Of a stretch of DNA of 64,000 bases, positions 35,865 through 46,800 are shown one piece after another. Within the stretch, counting starts at the first letter, position 1. Each line of letters starts with the position of its first letter. Source of the stretch: Flavobacterium glycines (lineage in GTDB: Bacteria > Bacteroidota > Bacteroidia > Flavobacteriales > Flavobacteriaceae); assembly GCF_900100165.1 (NCBI RefSeq), contig NZ_FNEO01000001.1:1240001-1304000 (forward strand). The letters are read 5' to 3'. The notes under the pieces were generated by a model, which saw only the letters and a program-made list of their open reading frames with translations, searched no databases and had not been told where the DNA came from. Made by a program: the position numbers and the translations under genes.

Positions 35865-38849
35865 ATGAAAAATAGTCTAATAAAAGGCTTGATGGTGTTT
35901 CTAACCATGCTATGTACTAGTTTGACCTACTCACAGGAAGTGTCAGGTACGGTATCAGATCCTAGCGGTCCTCTTCCGGGGGCCACTATATTAGTAAAAG
36001 GAACAACAAACGGGGTACAAACAGATCTTGAAGGAAAATTTAGCATTAGAAATGTTGGCCCAAATGCAGTCTTAGTTTTTAGTTACATTGGTCTTAAGAC
36101 GCAAGAAATAAATGTAGCAGGAAAAAAAACAATAAATGTTCTTTTAAAAGAAGATTCAGCTGAATTAAAAGAAGTAGTAGTCATCGGTTACGGTACAGTT
36201 AAAAAGAGAGATGCAACCGGAGCAGTAGAATCAATCAAAGCTGCCGATTTTAACAAAGGAGTTACAACCTCCCCTGAGCAATTACTTCAAGGGAAATCTG
36301 CAGGTGTTCAGGTGACTCAGGCCAGTGGTGAGCCAGGAGGAAGTAATACGGTGAAGATTAGAGGTACTTCCTCAATTCGTTCAGGAAGTGAGCCTTTATA
36401 TGTGGTTGATGGTGTGCCTATCGGGGGAGGAAATGTTAGTGCAGGAACTACAGATGTAGGTGTTGGTGCTCAAACTGCCAGAAACCCGTTAAACTTTATC
36501 AATCCATCTGATATAGCTAGTATGGATGTATTGAAAGATGCGTCTGCAACAGCTATTTATGGTTCCAGAGGAGCAAACGGTGTAATCATTATTACAACTA
36601 AAAAAGGTGTTAAAGGTGCAGGACAGTTAACGCTTAATACTTCTTATACTGTTGCAAAAATAGCTAAAGATTATGACTTATTAAATGCTGCTCAGTTCAA
36701 AGCGGCTAATTCAACTGCTGATTTTGGTTCAAATGTAAATGCATTTGATGCAATATTAAGAACTGCGGCAACAAAACAAGTAGATTTAGCTTACAGTGGT
36801 GGTGGAGACAACGGAACTTACCGCTATTCTATGGGTTATACTGATCAGGAAGGTATTGTTAAAAATACAGGATTGACAAAGTATAACTTAGGTGCTGGTA
36901 TAACTCACAATATGTTTGATAATAAATTGAAATTTGAGGGTAATATCCAAACTTCATTTATTCACGATCAGGCTACTTCTTTGTCTGATAATGTAGGTGC
37001 TGAGGGAGATTTATTCGTTTCTGCTGTTAAATGGAATCCTACAAGAGCATTTTTTAATCCGGATGGTTCTTATGTTAAAATTAGTAACAATCAAAGAAAT
37101 CCAATGGATTTGTTAGATAGATATACTGATTATACTAATACTGCCAGAATTTTAGGAAATGTATCAGCTACTTACAAATTAGCTAAAGGTTTAGATTATA
37201 AAATTGGCGTTGGAGTTGATTATTCTAGTTCTAATCGAAATGTTGGTATGTCTAAATTATTAGGTATTGATCCGGCAACGTCTAACGGAGGTATTGCTGT
37301 TAAATCATATGTTACAAGATCTAATTATTTAGTAGAGCAAACGTTAAACTATACTACTGATATAACTAAAGAATTAAAATTAAATGCTATTGGAGGATAT
37401 TCATTCCAAAAGTTTTCAAATCAGGGAAATACTTTTATAGGTACTGGTTTTGGACAATATACTGATCAAAAATATTATCTTAAAAATATTACTGCGGCTA
37501 CTAATTTTGCAATATCTGGTGCAAATGCTCAAACGGCTTATTTTGATCCAAGTAATAAATTACAATCTTATTTTGGTAGAGCAATTTTAACTTATTCTGA
37601 TAAGTATATTTTCTCTGCAGTTTTAAGAAGAGATGGATCAAGTAAATTTGGATCAAGTAATAAATATGGTACATTCCCGGCATTATCTTTAGCTTGGAAA
37701 GTAATACAAGAGTCTTTTGTTCCAAAAGTATTCAGTGATCTTAAATTAAGAGCTGGTTGGGGTATTACAGGAAATCAGGAGTTCCCTGCCGGAGCTGCAA
37801 GCACATTAGTTAAACCTGTAGAAGGTGTTCCTACTATTTCTAATATTGGTAATCCAAACTTAAAATGGGAGCAAACAGCTCAATATAGTGCGGGTATTGA
37901 TTTTGGAATATTAGATAATAAATTGACAGGATCTTTTGATTATTATAAAAAAGTAACTTCAGATCCTTTATTACAGGTTCCTGTAGCTGATCCAAGTTTA
38001 TACGCTACAAAATGGGCTAATCTTCCAAATACAGAAATTACTTCTCAAGGGGTAGAGATCGCTTTGAATTACAAAATTATTGATAAAGATGATTTTTCAT
38101 GGGATTTAGGTGGAAACATCGCTTTCAATAAAGGAAAAGTTAAAGGGTTGATTGCTGATGGTTACCCAACTGGTATTGTAACAGGAACAATTTCAGGTCA
38201 AGGATTATCAGGTACAATAGCTCAAGGTCATTTTGATGGTCAAAGTACTTATACTTTTAACTTATTACAGTTTACTGGTTTTGATTCAAACGGAAAATCA
38301 ACTTATAAAGATTTAAACGGTGACAATCAAATTACAGATGCTGACAGAACTTTTTCAGGTTCAGCAAATCCAAAATTTAATGTAGGTTTAAATACTTCAA
38401 TGCATTATAAAAACTGGGATTTTGTAGCTAGTGGATACGGTGCTTACGGACAAAAAATTTATAACAATACAGAAAATGCATTATTTGTTCGTGGTTTATT
38501 AACAACTGGTAACAATGTACCTGCTTATGTTGTAAACAATGGAGAAGCTACTTCTGGAAATTCAAATGGGGCTTCTACAAGATTCTTAAAATCAGGAGAC
38601 TTTTTCAGATTGTCGAATGTTCAAATTGGGTATACATTTAAAGGTGGCGAAAAAAGTTTTGCTCCTTGGATAAAATCATTGAGAGTATATCTAACAGGTT
38701 CAAATTTATTTGTAATTACACCATACAATGGGTTAGATCCTGAGGTGAATTCTAATAAACAATATAACGGTATACCATCTTTAGGTATAGATTATGCAAC
38801 ATATCCTAAATCAAGATCTTTTGCTTTTGGTTTAAATGTTAACTTATAA
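35865..38849 (+). CDS. SusC-family TonB-dependent outer-membrane transporter
   Basis: A 994-residue outer-membrane protein that imports glycans with its SusD partner. After the signal peptide (about 7-24, LTYSQ) comes a carboxypeptidase-regulatory-like domain (about 27-95), the ELKEVVVIGYGTVKKRD segment that opens the SusC/RagA plug region, a plug domain (about 110-225, with VQVTQASGEPGGSNTVKIRG split as VQVTQASGEPGG and VKIRGTSS), and a large beta-barrel ending in the aromatic motif FAFGLNVNL. SusD follows 11 bp later. The position within an alpha-glucosidase island and the paired operators upstream suggest alpha-glucoside import; substrate is not readable from sequence alone. Confidence 0.95.
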   Translation: MKNSLIKGLMVFLTMLCTSLTYSQEVSGTVSDPSGPLPGATILVKGTTNGVQTDLEGKFSIRNVGPNAVLVFSYIGLKTQEINVAGKKTINVLLKEDSAELKEVVVIGYGTVKKRDATGAVESIKAADFNKGVTTSPEQLLQGKSAGVQVTQASGEPGGSNTVKIRGTSSIRSGSEPLYVVDGVPIGGGNVSAGTTDVGVGAQTARNPLNFINPSDIASMDVLKDASATAIYGSRGANGVIIITTKKGVKGAGQLTLNTSYTVAKIAKDYDLLNAAQFKAANSTADFGSNVNAFDAILRTAATKQVDLAYSGGGDNGTYRYSMGYTDQEGIVKNTGLTKYNLGAGITHNMFDNKLKFEGNIQTSFIHDQATSLSDNVGAEGDLFVSAVKWNPTRAFFNPDGSYVKISNNQRNPMDLLDRYTDYTNTARILGNVSATYKLAKGLDYKIGVGVDYSSSNRNVGMSKLLGIDPATSNGGIAVKSYVTRSNYLVEQTLNYTTDITKELKLNAIGGYSFQKFSNQGNTFIGTGFGQYTDQKYYLKNITAATNFAISGANAQTAYFDPSNKLQSYFGRAILTYSDKYIFSAVLRRDGSSKFGSSNKYGTFPALSLAWKVIQESFVPKVFSDLKLRAGWGITGNQEFPAGAASTLVKPVEGVPTISNIGNPNLKWEQTAQYSAGIDFGILDNKLTGSFDYYKKVTSDPLLQVPVADPSLYATKWANLPNTEITSQGVEIALNYKIIDKDDFSWDLGGNIAFNKGKVKGLIADGYPTGIVTGTISGQGLSGTIAQGHFDGQSTYTFNLLQFTGFDSNGKSTYKDLNGDNQITDADRTFSGSANPKFNVGLNTSMHYKNWDFVASGYGAYGQKIYNNTENALFVRGLLTTGNNVPAYVVNNGEATSGNSNGASTRFLKSGDFFRLSNVQIGYTFKGGEKSFAPWIKSLRVYLTGSNLFVITPYNGLDPEVNSNKQYNGIPSLGIDYATYPKSRSFAFGLNVNL

Positions 38850-38860
38850 TTTTAACAATC

Positions 38861-40387
38861 ATGAAAAAAAATATAATACTATTGGCAGGAGCGATTTTAA
38901 CACTGACCTCTTGTTCTTTATCAGAGGAGTTAAATGACTCTATCACTAAAGAAGCTTCAAATAATATTTTAGGTTCAGATCAGGCTTTATCATCTGCCTA
39001 TCAACAATTGAGGTCTTTCCAAAATAACGATAATCAATTGATGCTTCAGGAACATCCTTCCGATGAAATGGCTGGTCCTACAAGAGGATCCGATTGGGAT
39101 GATAATGGTACTTGGAGAGCTTTGCACCTTCATACCTGGACTCCGGATAATGCAAAAATTCTAGGTTCATGGGAGCAATTGTACAAAGGATTAGCTTTTG
39201 CAATAGATGCGCAAAGTTTTACCGGAATAACAGCTTCACAAAAGGCACAAGCTGTGTTTTTACAGTCTTTATATACTTTTTATATAACGGATATTTTTGG
39301 GCAAGTTTCTATGCGTGAGCCTGGAGAATCAGTATCTAATCTTCCTTCTAAAAATTTAAAAAGAACAGAAGCTATAGATTATGCTATACAAATTCTTGAG
39401 GCACAATTGGCAAACTTACCTGATGGAACAGCTGCAACATCATACATTGCTAATAAAAATGCAGGAAATGCGCTTTTGGCTAAAATGTATTTGAATCGTG
39501 CAGTTTATAAAGCAACTGATGCTACTGGAAAACCTCAGGCTGGACCTTACACATTCCCTGCTGCTGATATGGATAAGGTGATTACTTATTCGGATGCAGC
39601 AATGGTAGGCAGAACTTTGCAGACTAATTATTTTGAAAACTTTGGTCCTACAAATGGTGAGGTTTCTACTGAATTAATTTTTACTGCAAAAAATACAAAT
39701 ACTGAAGGAGGACAAATTCACTCACTATCTTTAGGTTCTTTGCATTATAACCAAACACCTAGTGGTTGGAATGGTTTCGTAGCTTTGACAGATTTGTATA
39801 ATAAGTTTGAAGCACAAGATAAGCGTCGTTCTGCTTCAGTTCCTGGTTTTACGGATAAACATGGTCTATTAGCAGGTATATTAGAAGGTCCGCAAGTTGA
39901 TGAAAAAGGAACTCCAATACTTAAAAGAGATTCTCCAGGCCAACTTATATTTTCTCAGGATTTTTCTTTGACAAATTCTACTGAAGAGAAAGGAATGAGA
40001 GTAGTAAAATATTTGCCAGATTATAACAAACCTACTCAGGCTAGTAATGATTTTGTTTTCTTACGTCTGGGGGATGTTATGTTAATGAAAGCAGAAGCTT
40101 TGGCTCGTAAAGCGAATACCGCTGATGCTTTGGTAATAGTTAATACACTTAGAGTTAAACGTGGAGCTACTAGCTTAGTTTCTTTAACGTTACAGGATAT
40201 ATTAAATGAGAGATCCAGAGAATTGTATTGGGAAGGACACAGAAGACAAGATCAAATTAGATTTGCAACATTCAATGCAGCTGTACAAGGTCGTACTACT
40301 GTAACTGATGCTCACGTTTTAATTTTCCCAATTCCATTGGCTAAATTAGCAGCTAACCCTAATTTATTCCAAAATCCTGGTTACTAA
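38861..40387 (+). CDS. SusD-family outer-membrane lipoprotein
   Basis: A 508-residue surface glycan-binding lipoprotein that forms the lid of the SusC channel. The signal peptide ends in a lipobox LTSC (about residue 18). The TPR-rich RagB/SusD fold is supported by GSWEQLYKGLAFAI (about 105) and the C-terminal motif ILNERSRELYWEGHRRQDQIRF (as ILNERSRELYWEGHRR, about 450). It is 11 bp after susC. A hairpin at 40423 separates it from the VCBS lipoprotein genes and may reduce their expression relative to susCD. Confidence 0.95.
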   Translation: MKKNIILLAGAILTLTSCSLSEELNDSITKEASNNILGSDQALSSAYQQLRSFQNNDNQLMLQEHPSDEMAGPTRGSDWDDNGTWRALHLHTWTPDNAKILGSWEQLYKGLAFAIDAQSFTGITASQKAQAVFLQSLYTFYITDIFGQVSMREPGESVSNLPSKNLKRTEAIDYAIQILEAQLANLPDGTAATSYIANKNAGNALLAKMYLNRAVYKATDATGKPQAGPYTFPAADMDKVITYSDAAMVGRTLQTNYFENFGPTNGEVSTELIFTAKNTNTEGGQIHSLSLGSLHYNQTPSGWNGFVALTDLYNKFEAQDKRRSASVPGFTDKHGLLAGILEGPQVDEKGTPILKRDSPGQLIFSQDFSLTNSTEEKGMRVVKYLPDYNKPTQASNDFVFLRLGDVMLMKAEALARKANTADALVIVNTLRVKRGATSLVSLTLQDILNERSRELYWEGHRRQDQIRFATFNAAVQGRTTVTDAHVLIFPIPLAKLAANPNLFQNPGY

Positions 40388-40422
40388 ATGTTTTACAAAT
40401 AAAATTGGTTATGGTGGTTATG

Positions 40423-40455
40423 ACAAAAGAGGGTAGAAATAGTGCCCTCTTTTGT
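40423..40455 (+). terminator. hairpin after susD, leaky terminator or processing site
   Basis: ACAAAAGAGGG (40423-40433) pairs with CCCTCTTTTGT (40445-40455) around an 11-nt loop. The T-rich arm TTTTGTTG can serve as a tail. The next gene is co-directional, so partial termination or transcript stabilisation is plausible. Confidence 0.65.
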
Positions 40456-40539
40456 TGCTTCTATTATGATTATAGATTTGGTTCTATAAATTGAGATTGC
40501 TTTAAAAAAAAATATAAATTCTAATTTTTTTATTTAATA

Positions 40540-43500
40540 ATGTTGAAACATTTATTTATCATTCCGGTAATTCTACTACTTTTTGTATCGTGTTCAAAAG
40601 ACAATCAGGTTCAAAACAATCTTCTGTTTACAAAATTAAATTCTTCTCAAACAGGGATTGGTTTTGTAAATGAAGTAAAAAATGGAACTGAGATGAATAT
40701 TTTTAGGTATCGAAATTTTTACAATGGTGGCGGGGTTGCCATCGGAGATATTAATAATGACGGTTTGTCGGATGTTTATTTTACTTCAAATCTCGGAAAG
40801 AATAAGTTATATTTAAATAAAGGAGGATTTAAATTTCAGGATATTTCTAAGAAGGCGGGTGTTGAGGGAAGCAAATCATGGTCTACAGGAGTAGTAATGG
40901 TTGATATCAATACAGATGGTTTTTTAGATATATATGTTTGTAATGCAGGAAGTGTCAAAGGTGATAATCAAAAAAATGAACTTTTTATTAATAACGGTAA
41001 TGGAACATTTAGTGAAAAAGCTGAAGAGTATAATCTTGCAGATACCGGTATAACAACACATGCCGCTTTTTTTGATTATGATAAAGACGGCGATTTAGAT
41101 GTTTATATATTAAACAATAGTTTCATTCCTGTAAGTAGTCTTAATTATTCCAATAAAAGAGAATTAAGAGATAAAGATTGGGATGTTCCCGAAATATTAA
41201 AAGGTGGTGGAGACAAACTGCTTAGAAATGATAACGGGAAATTTGTTGATGTAAGTGAAGCTTCCGGGATTTATGGGAGTCTTATAGGTTTTGGACTTGG
41301 AGTTACAGTAGGTGATGTCAATGGCGATTTATACCCGGATATTTACATTTCCAATGATTTTTATGAAAGAGATTATTTGTATATAAATAATAAAAATGGA
41401 ACTTTTTCAGAACAAATTCAAGGTTGGACTTCGCACATAAGTCAATCTTCGATGGGTGCTGATATGGCTGATATTAATAATGATGATAAAGCCGACATAT
41501 TTGTGACCGATATGTTACCGGAACCGGATGAGCGTTTAAAAACCACTACTAGTTTTGATAACTATGATTTATTTACCAGAAAATTAAATCTGGATTTTTA
41601 CAATCAATACATGCAAAATACTTTGCAACTCAATAATAACAATAATCAATTTTTTGAGATTGCTAATTATGCAGGAGTTGCTAAAACAGATTGGAGTTGG
41701 GGAGCATTGCTGTTTGATATGGACAACGATGGTTATAAAGATATTTTTGTTAGCAATGGAATTTACCATGATTTAACTAATCAGGATTTTGTTGATTTTT
41801 TTGCCAATGAGCTGATGCAAAAAATGGCTATTACAGGCCAAAAAGAACAAATGGAGACAATTATAAGTAAAATGCCCAGCACAGCAATTCCTAATTATGC
41901 ATTTAGAAATAATAAAAATCTAACATTTACAAACGAAGCCCAAAATTGGGGATTAGATACTCCTAGTTTTTCTAATGGATCAGCATATGGTGATTTAGAT
42001 AATGATGGCGATTTAGATTTAATTGTCAACAATGTTAATATGGAGGCTTTTGTTTATCGAAACAATACCGAGAAAAAGAAAAACAACCATTTTATAAAAG
42101 TGAAATTAAAAGGAGATAACAAAAATCTTTTTGCGATAGGTAGTGTGGTAAAATTATTTTCAGGAAACGAAATTATCAGACAAGAATTGTTTCCTTCAAG
42201 AGGGTTTCAGTCCTCAATTGATTATGTGATGACTTTTGGGATTGGGAATAAAAAAATAGATTCATTACAAGTCATTTGGCCAAATGGGAAGTGTCAAATT
42301 ATTAAAAAACCAAAAAATAATGCTACGGTTAATCTGAATATTGTAGATGCTAAATCGGATTATCATGCTGTAATGGATAAAGTTAAACCATTGTTTACAG
42401 AAAAAAGTACAGCTTTTTCAGCTCATAAAGAAAATGATTATATTGATTTTGACTATGAAGGTTTGATTTCTAAAATGCTTTCTCAAGAAGGGCCTTCTCT
42501 TGCCGTAGCCGATGTTAATGGAGATGGATATGAAGATGTTTTTATAGGAGGAGCCAAAGGTAGCGCTGCTAAAATTTATTTAGGCAATGCTAATGATAAT
42601 TATACAGTTACCAATCAAAAAGATCTGGACAGCGATGCCAATTATGAAGATACCGCAGCCAGTTTTTTTGATGCGGATAATGATGGTGATCAGGATTTAC
42701 TGGTGGGTTCTGGTGGAAACGAAAAAGCAGATCAGGCCAATTATATAAACCGATTATATCTGAATAATGGTAAAGGGATTTTTGTAAAAAGCCGTTCAGT
42801 GATTCCTACTACACATAATAATGTTTCTGTAATTGCGGCAAATGATTTTGACAATGATGGTGATACGGATGTTTTTATAGGAAGCAGAAGTGTTCCGGGA
42901 ATTTATGGAATTGATCCAAAACATTTGTTATTAGAAAATGACGGTCATGGTAATTTTTTAAATGTAGCCGATAAAAAAGCTTTTAAGTTAAACTCGGTTG
43001 GAATGGTAACTGATGCGGTTTGGGAAGATATCGATAACGACAGAAAAAAAGAGTTAATACTTGTAGGTGATTGGGCAGCACCAATGATTTTCAAAAATAA
43101 CGGAAGACGATTGACAGAATTCAAATCTAACCTTAGTAATTATAAAGGATTCTGGAATGCAGTGAGTTGTGTGGATTTGAATAATGATGGAAAAAAAGAT
43201 TTGATTTTGGGAAATAAAGGAACCAATACTTCTTATAAAGTATCAAAAGGAAATCCAATGAAATTATTTACCAATGATTTTGATAATAATGGAACTATAG
43301 AACAGATTACAACCAGAGCTATTAATGGAAAAGATTTGCCGGTTAGTTTAAAACAAGAATTAGCAAAACAAATCCCGTCTATAAAAAAGAAAAATTTGAG
43401 CTATGCCGATTATTCAAAAAAAGCAATACAAGAGTTATTTGCGCAAGAAGTAATAGATAATTCCATTAAGAGAATTGTAAATATTCAGGAAAGCGTTATT

Positions 43501-43857
43501 GCTGTCAACAAAGGGAATGGCGTTTTTAAAATTGAGTTGTTGCCAAAAGAAGTTCAATTTTCCTGTGTGAATACGATTTGTACTTTAGATGCTAACCATG
43601 ATGGAATTTTAGACCTGATTCTAGGTGGAAATCAATATGAATTCAAACCTCAATTTTCCAGATTAGACGCTAATTTTGGTAGTTTGTTGTTAGGGAATAA
43701 AAACGGAACATATTCATGGACACCTTATAAACAGTCAGGTTTTTTTGTTAACGGAGAAGTAAAGCAAATACGAACAATAAAAAACAAGAACAATTCGGTG
43801 GCTGTTGTTGCAGTAATAAATGATAATAAACCTAAAATATTTAGACGCAATGAATAA
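40540..43857 (+). CDS. VCBS/FG-GAP repeat lipoprotein with UnbV domain, copy 1
   Basis: A 1105-residue lipoprotein (lipobox LLFVSC, about residue 17). It is made of many FG-GAP/VCBS-type blades with calcium loops such as DINNDGLSD, DYDKDGDLD, DMDNDGYKD, DLDNDGDLD and DADNDGDQD, which form beta-propellers. An ASPIC/UnbV domain lies near residues 510-600 (SRGFQSSIDYVMTFGIG, then DSLQVIWPNG). Such proteins often accompany SusCD loci and are presumed surface-exposed binding proteins; no enzyme activity can be claimed. It overlaps the next gene, a paralogue, by 8 bp. Confidence 0.88.
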   Translation: MLKHLFIIPVILLLFVSCSKDNQVQNNLLFTKLNSSQTGIGFVNEVKNGTEMNIFRYRNFYNGGGVAIGDINNDGLSDVYFTSNLGKNKLYLNKGGFKFQDISKKAGVEGSKSWSTGVVMVDINTDGFLDIYVCNAGSVKGDNQKNELFINNGNGTFSEKAEEYNLADTGITTHAAFFDYDKDGDLDVYILNNSFIPVSSLNYSNKRELRDKDWDVPEILKGGGDKLLRNDNGKFVDVSEASGIYGSLIGFGLGVTVGDVNGDLYPDIYISNDFYERDYLYINNKNGTFSEQIQGWTSHISQSSMGADMADINNDDKADIFVTDMLPEPDERLKTTTSFDNYDLFTRKLNLDFYNQYMQNTLQLNNNNNQFFEIANYAGVAKTDWSWGALLFDMDNDGYKDIFVSNGIYHDLTNQDFVDFFANELMQKMAITGQKEQMETIISKMPSTAIPNYAFRNNKNLTFTNEAQNWGLDTPSFSNGSAYGDLDNDGDLDLIVNNVNMEAFVYRNNTEKKKNNHFIKVKLKGDNKNLFAIGSVVKLFSGNEIIRQELFPSRGFQSSIDYVMTFGIGNKKIDSLQVIWPNGKCQIIKKPKNNATVNLNIVDAKSDYHAVMDKVKPLFTEKSTAFSAHKENDYIDFDYEGLISKMLSQEGPSLAVADVNGDGYEDVFIGGAKGSAAKIYLGNANDNYTVTNQKDLDSDANYEDTAASFFDADNDGDQDLLVGSGGNEKADQANYINRLYLNNGKGIFVKSRSVIPTTHNNVSVIAANDFDNDGDTDVFIGSRSVPGIYGIDPKHLLLENDGHGNFLNVADKKAFKLNSVGMVTDAVWEDIDNDRKKELILVGDWAAPMIFKNNGRRLTEFKSNLSNYKGFWNAVSCVDLNNDGKKDLILGNKGTNTSYKVSKGNPMKLFTNDFDNNGTIEQITTRAINGKDLPVSLKQELAKQIPSIKKKNLSYADYSKKAIQELFAQEVIDNSIKRIVNIQESVIAVNKGNGVFKIELLPKEVQFSCVNTICTLDANHDGILDLILGGNQYEFKPQFSRLDANFGSLLLGNKNGTYSWTPYKQSGFFVNGEVKQIRTIKNKNNSVAVVAVINDNKPKIFRRNE

Positions 43858-46800
43858 ATTATTTGTAATAACTTTTGCTTCATTATTATTTGTTAGTTGT
43901 ATTAAAAAACAAGATCCGCTTTTTGAAAAGTTATCTTCTGAAGAAAGTAATATTACATTCAATAATAAGTTAGACCCTTCCAAGAATATTTCGATTTTAG
44001 ATTATCTCTACTACTACAATGGCGGAGGAGTAGCTTTGGGAGATATAAACAACGATGGTTTATTAGATATTTATTTTACATCTAATCAGGGAAAGAATAA
44101 ATTATATTTAAATAAAGGGAAGAATAAATTTGAAGATATAACTAAAAAAGCGGGAGTTGAAGGTCAAAGTGACTGGAATACCGGAACAGTCATGGCCGAT
44201 GTAAATGGCGACGGTTATTTAGATATCTATGTTTGCGCTGTTGTAGGAATCAATGGTTTTGAGGGGCATAATGAATTGTTTATCAATAATAAGGACAACA
44301 CTTTTACAGAAAGTGCAGCCGAATATGGTTTGGATTTAGACAATTACAGTTCGTCAGCCGCTTTTTTTGATTATGATTTAGATGGTGATTTAGATATGTA
44401 TTTATTGAATCACGCTGTCCATTCAGAACAATCTTTTGGAAATGCCGAGATTAGAAATAAAAGAAGTTACGAATGTGGAGATAAATTATTCAGAAATGAT
44501 AATAGCAAATTTACAGATGTAAGTGAACAGGCAGGAATTTTTGGCGGTCTTAATGGATATGGATTAGGATTGGCAGTCTCTGATTTTAATTTAGATGGCT
44601 ATCCGGATATTTATGTTTGTAATGATTTTCATGAGGATGACTATTATTATTTAAATAATGGCGATGGAACTTTTACAGAAAGTTTAAAACAATATTTTGG
44701 TCACACCAGCAGGTTTTCTATGGGTGTTGACGTTGCGGATATTAATCATGATGGATTTCCGGATATTATTAGCTTGGACATGTTGCCTGAAAGTGAAAAA
44801 GTATTAAAATCTTCTTTAGGTGATGATAATATACAAATGCTGAAATTAAGAACCGAAAGATTAGGTTATCACTACCAATATTCAAGAAATATGCTGCAAC
44901 TGAATCAAGATGGCAAGCATTTTACAGAAACAGCTTTGTTAAACGGTGTTGCAGCAACAGACTGGAGTTGGACTGCATTATTTGCTGATTATGACTTTGA
45001 CGGGGAGCAGGATTTATTTGTATGTAATGGAATTCCAAAACGCCCTAACGATTTAGATTATGTAAAATATTATTCTAATGACCAAATAAAAAGTAAGATT
45101 GCCAACACTAAATTATTAGATAATGAAGCTTTGAAAAAAATGCCTAAAGGGAATGTTTCTAATTATATTTTTCAAGGTTCAAATAATTTACAATTTAAAA
45201 ACAAATCTAATGATTGGATAGAAAATGATTCTATAATTTCTAACGGAGGCGCATATGGAGATCTTGATAATGATGGCGATTTAGACATTGTCACTAATAA
45301 TTTGAACAGTGTTGCTACAATATACATAAATAAGACAGATGGAAAATCAAACTATTTAAAATTGAAATTGCAATTTGAAGGTAAAAATACTTTTGGCATT
45401 GGTGCTAAGGTTATTTCGTACTCTAAAGGCAAAAAACAATTTAAAGAGTTACAAATAACAAGAGGATTTCAATCTTCGTCTGAGCCAATAACTTATTTCG
45501 GATATGGCAAAACAGCAAAAGTGGATTCATTGGTTGTCATTTGGCCAGACAGGACTTTTCAAACTTTAAAGAATATAAAAACCAATCAGACACTCAATAT
45601 AAAAGCATCAAAAAACAGAAAGATTTTTGATTATAAAAAATTACATCCTATTGTTAAGCCTGTTTTTGAAAAAGTGGAGGGTAATTTAGGTATTGATTAT
45701 ATACATAAGGAAAATGATTTTGTCGATAATTTGATTCAAAAATTAATTCCTTATCAACGTTCAGATAGAGGACCGGCAACTGTAATAGGAGATTTGAACG
45801 GTGACGGCAAAGAAGATATCTTTTTTGGAAGTTCAAAAAATGAAAAATCACGGGTGTATCTTCAAGGTATGAATGGTTTTTCAAATAAATCAATGACCGA
45901 CATTGAAAAAGATTCCATTTTTGAAGATGTTTCTGCTGTAATTGGGGATTTCAATAATGATCGTTTAAATGATTTAATGGTGGTTTCTGGAGGCGGAGAA
46001 AATGCCGTCTATTTAGAAAGCAGATTGTATTTAAATAAAAACAATCAGCTTGCTAAAAGTGTGATGCCTCAAATCAAGCAAAATGCATCAGTAGTCAAAA
46101 CCTTTGATTACGATAAAGATGGTGATTTAGATGTTTTTATTGCTAACAATTCATTGAACAATAGATTTGGAAGCATGCCTGATTGTTATCTTTTAAATAA
46201 TAATAAAGGGGTTTTTACTACTGTAGATAAAAATACTTTTGCTGCTATCGGAATGGTTTCTGATGTTGTTTTTGATGATTTCAATAAAGATGGAAAAATA
46301 GATATTATTGCTGTTGGCGAATGGATGAAACCAATGTTTTTTGCCAATACAAATGGTAAATTCAGGAATGTTACCGAAACTGTTTTCCCGGAAAAAAATA
46401 ACGGTTTATGGCAAACTATTCTTCCTTTTGATATCGATCACGATGGAGATGCAGATTATTTAGTGGGGAACTGGGGAATCAACACTAAATTCAAAGCCAG
46501 CCCGGAATTCCCGATGAAAATGTATTATGATGATTTTGATGCTAATGGGACCTATGAAACAATTGTGGCAATAGAAAAAAACGGGAAGTATTATTCTATC
46601 ATGGGCTTAGATGAATTGGCAGAACAATTCAGCGGTATGCTTAAAAAGAAGTTTAACAGTTATAAATCATTTGCAGGAAAAACATTGGAAGAAGTTTTTG
46701 ACCCTAAAATGTTGGAAAAAGCAAAGTTATATGAGGTTGAAAATTTAAAATCGGGTTATCTGAGAAACGATAAAGGAAAATTCACTTTTGTTCCTTTTTC

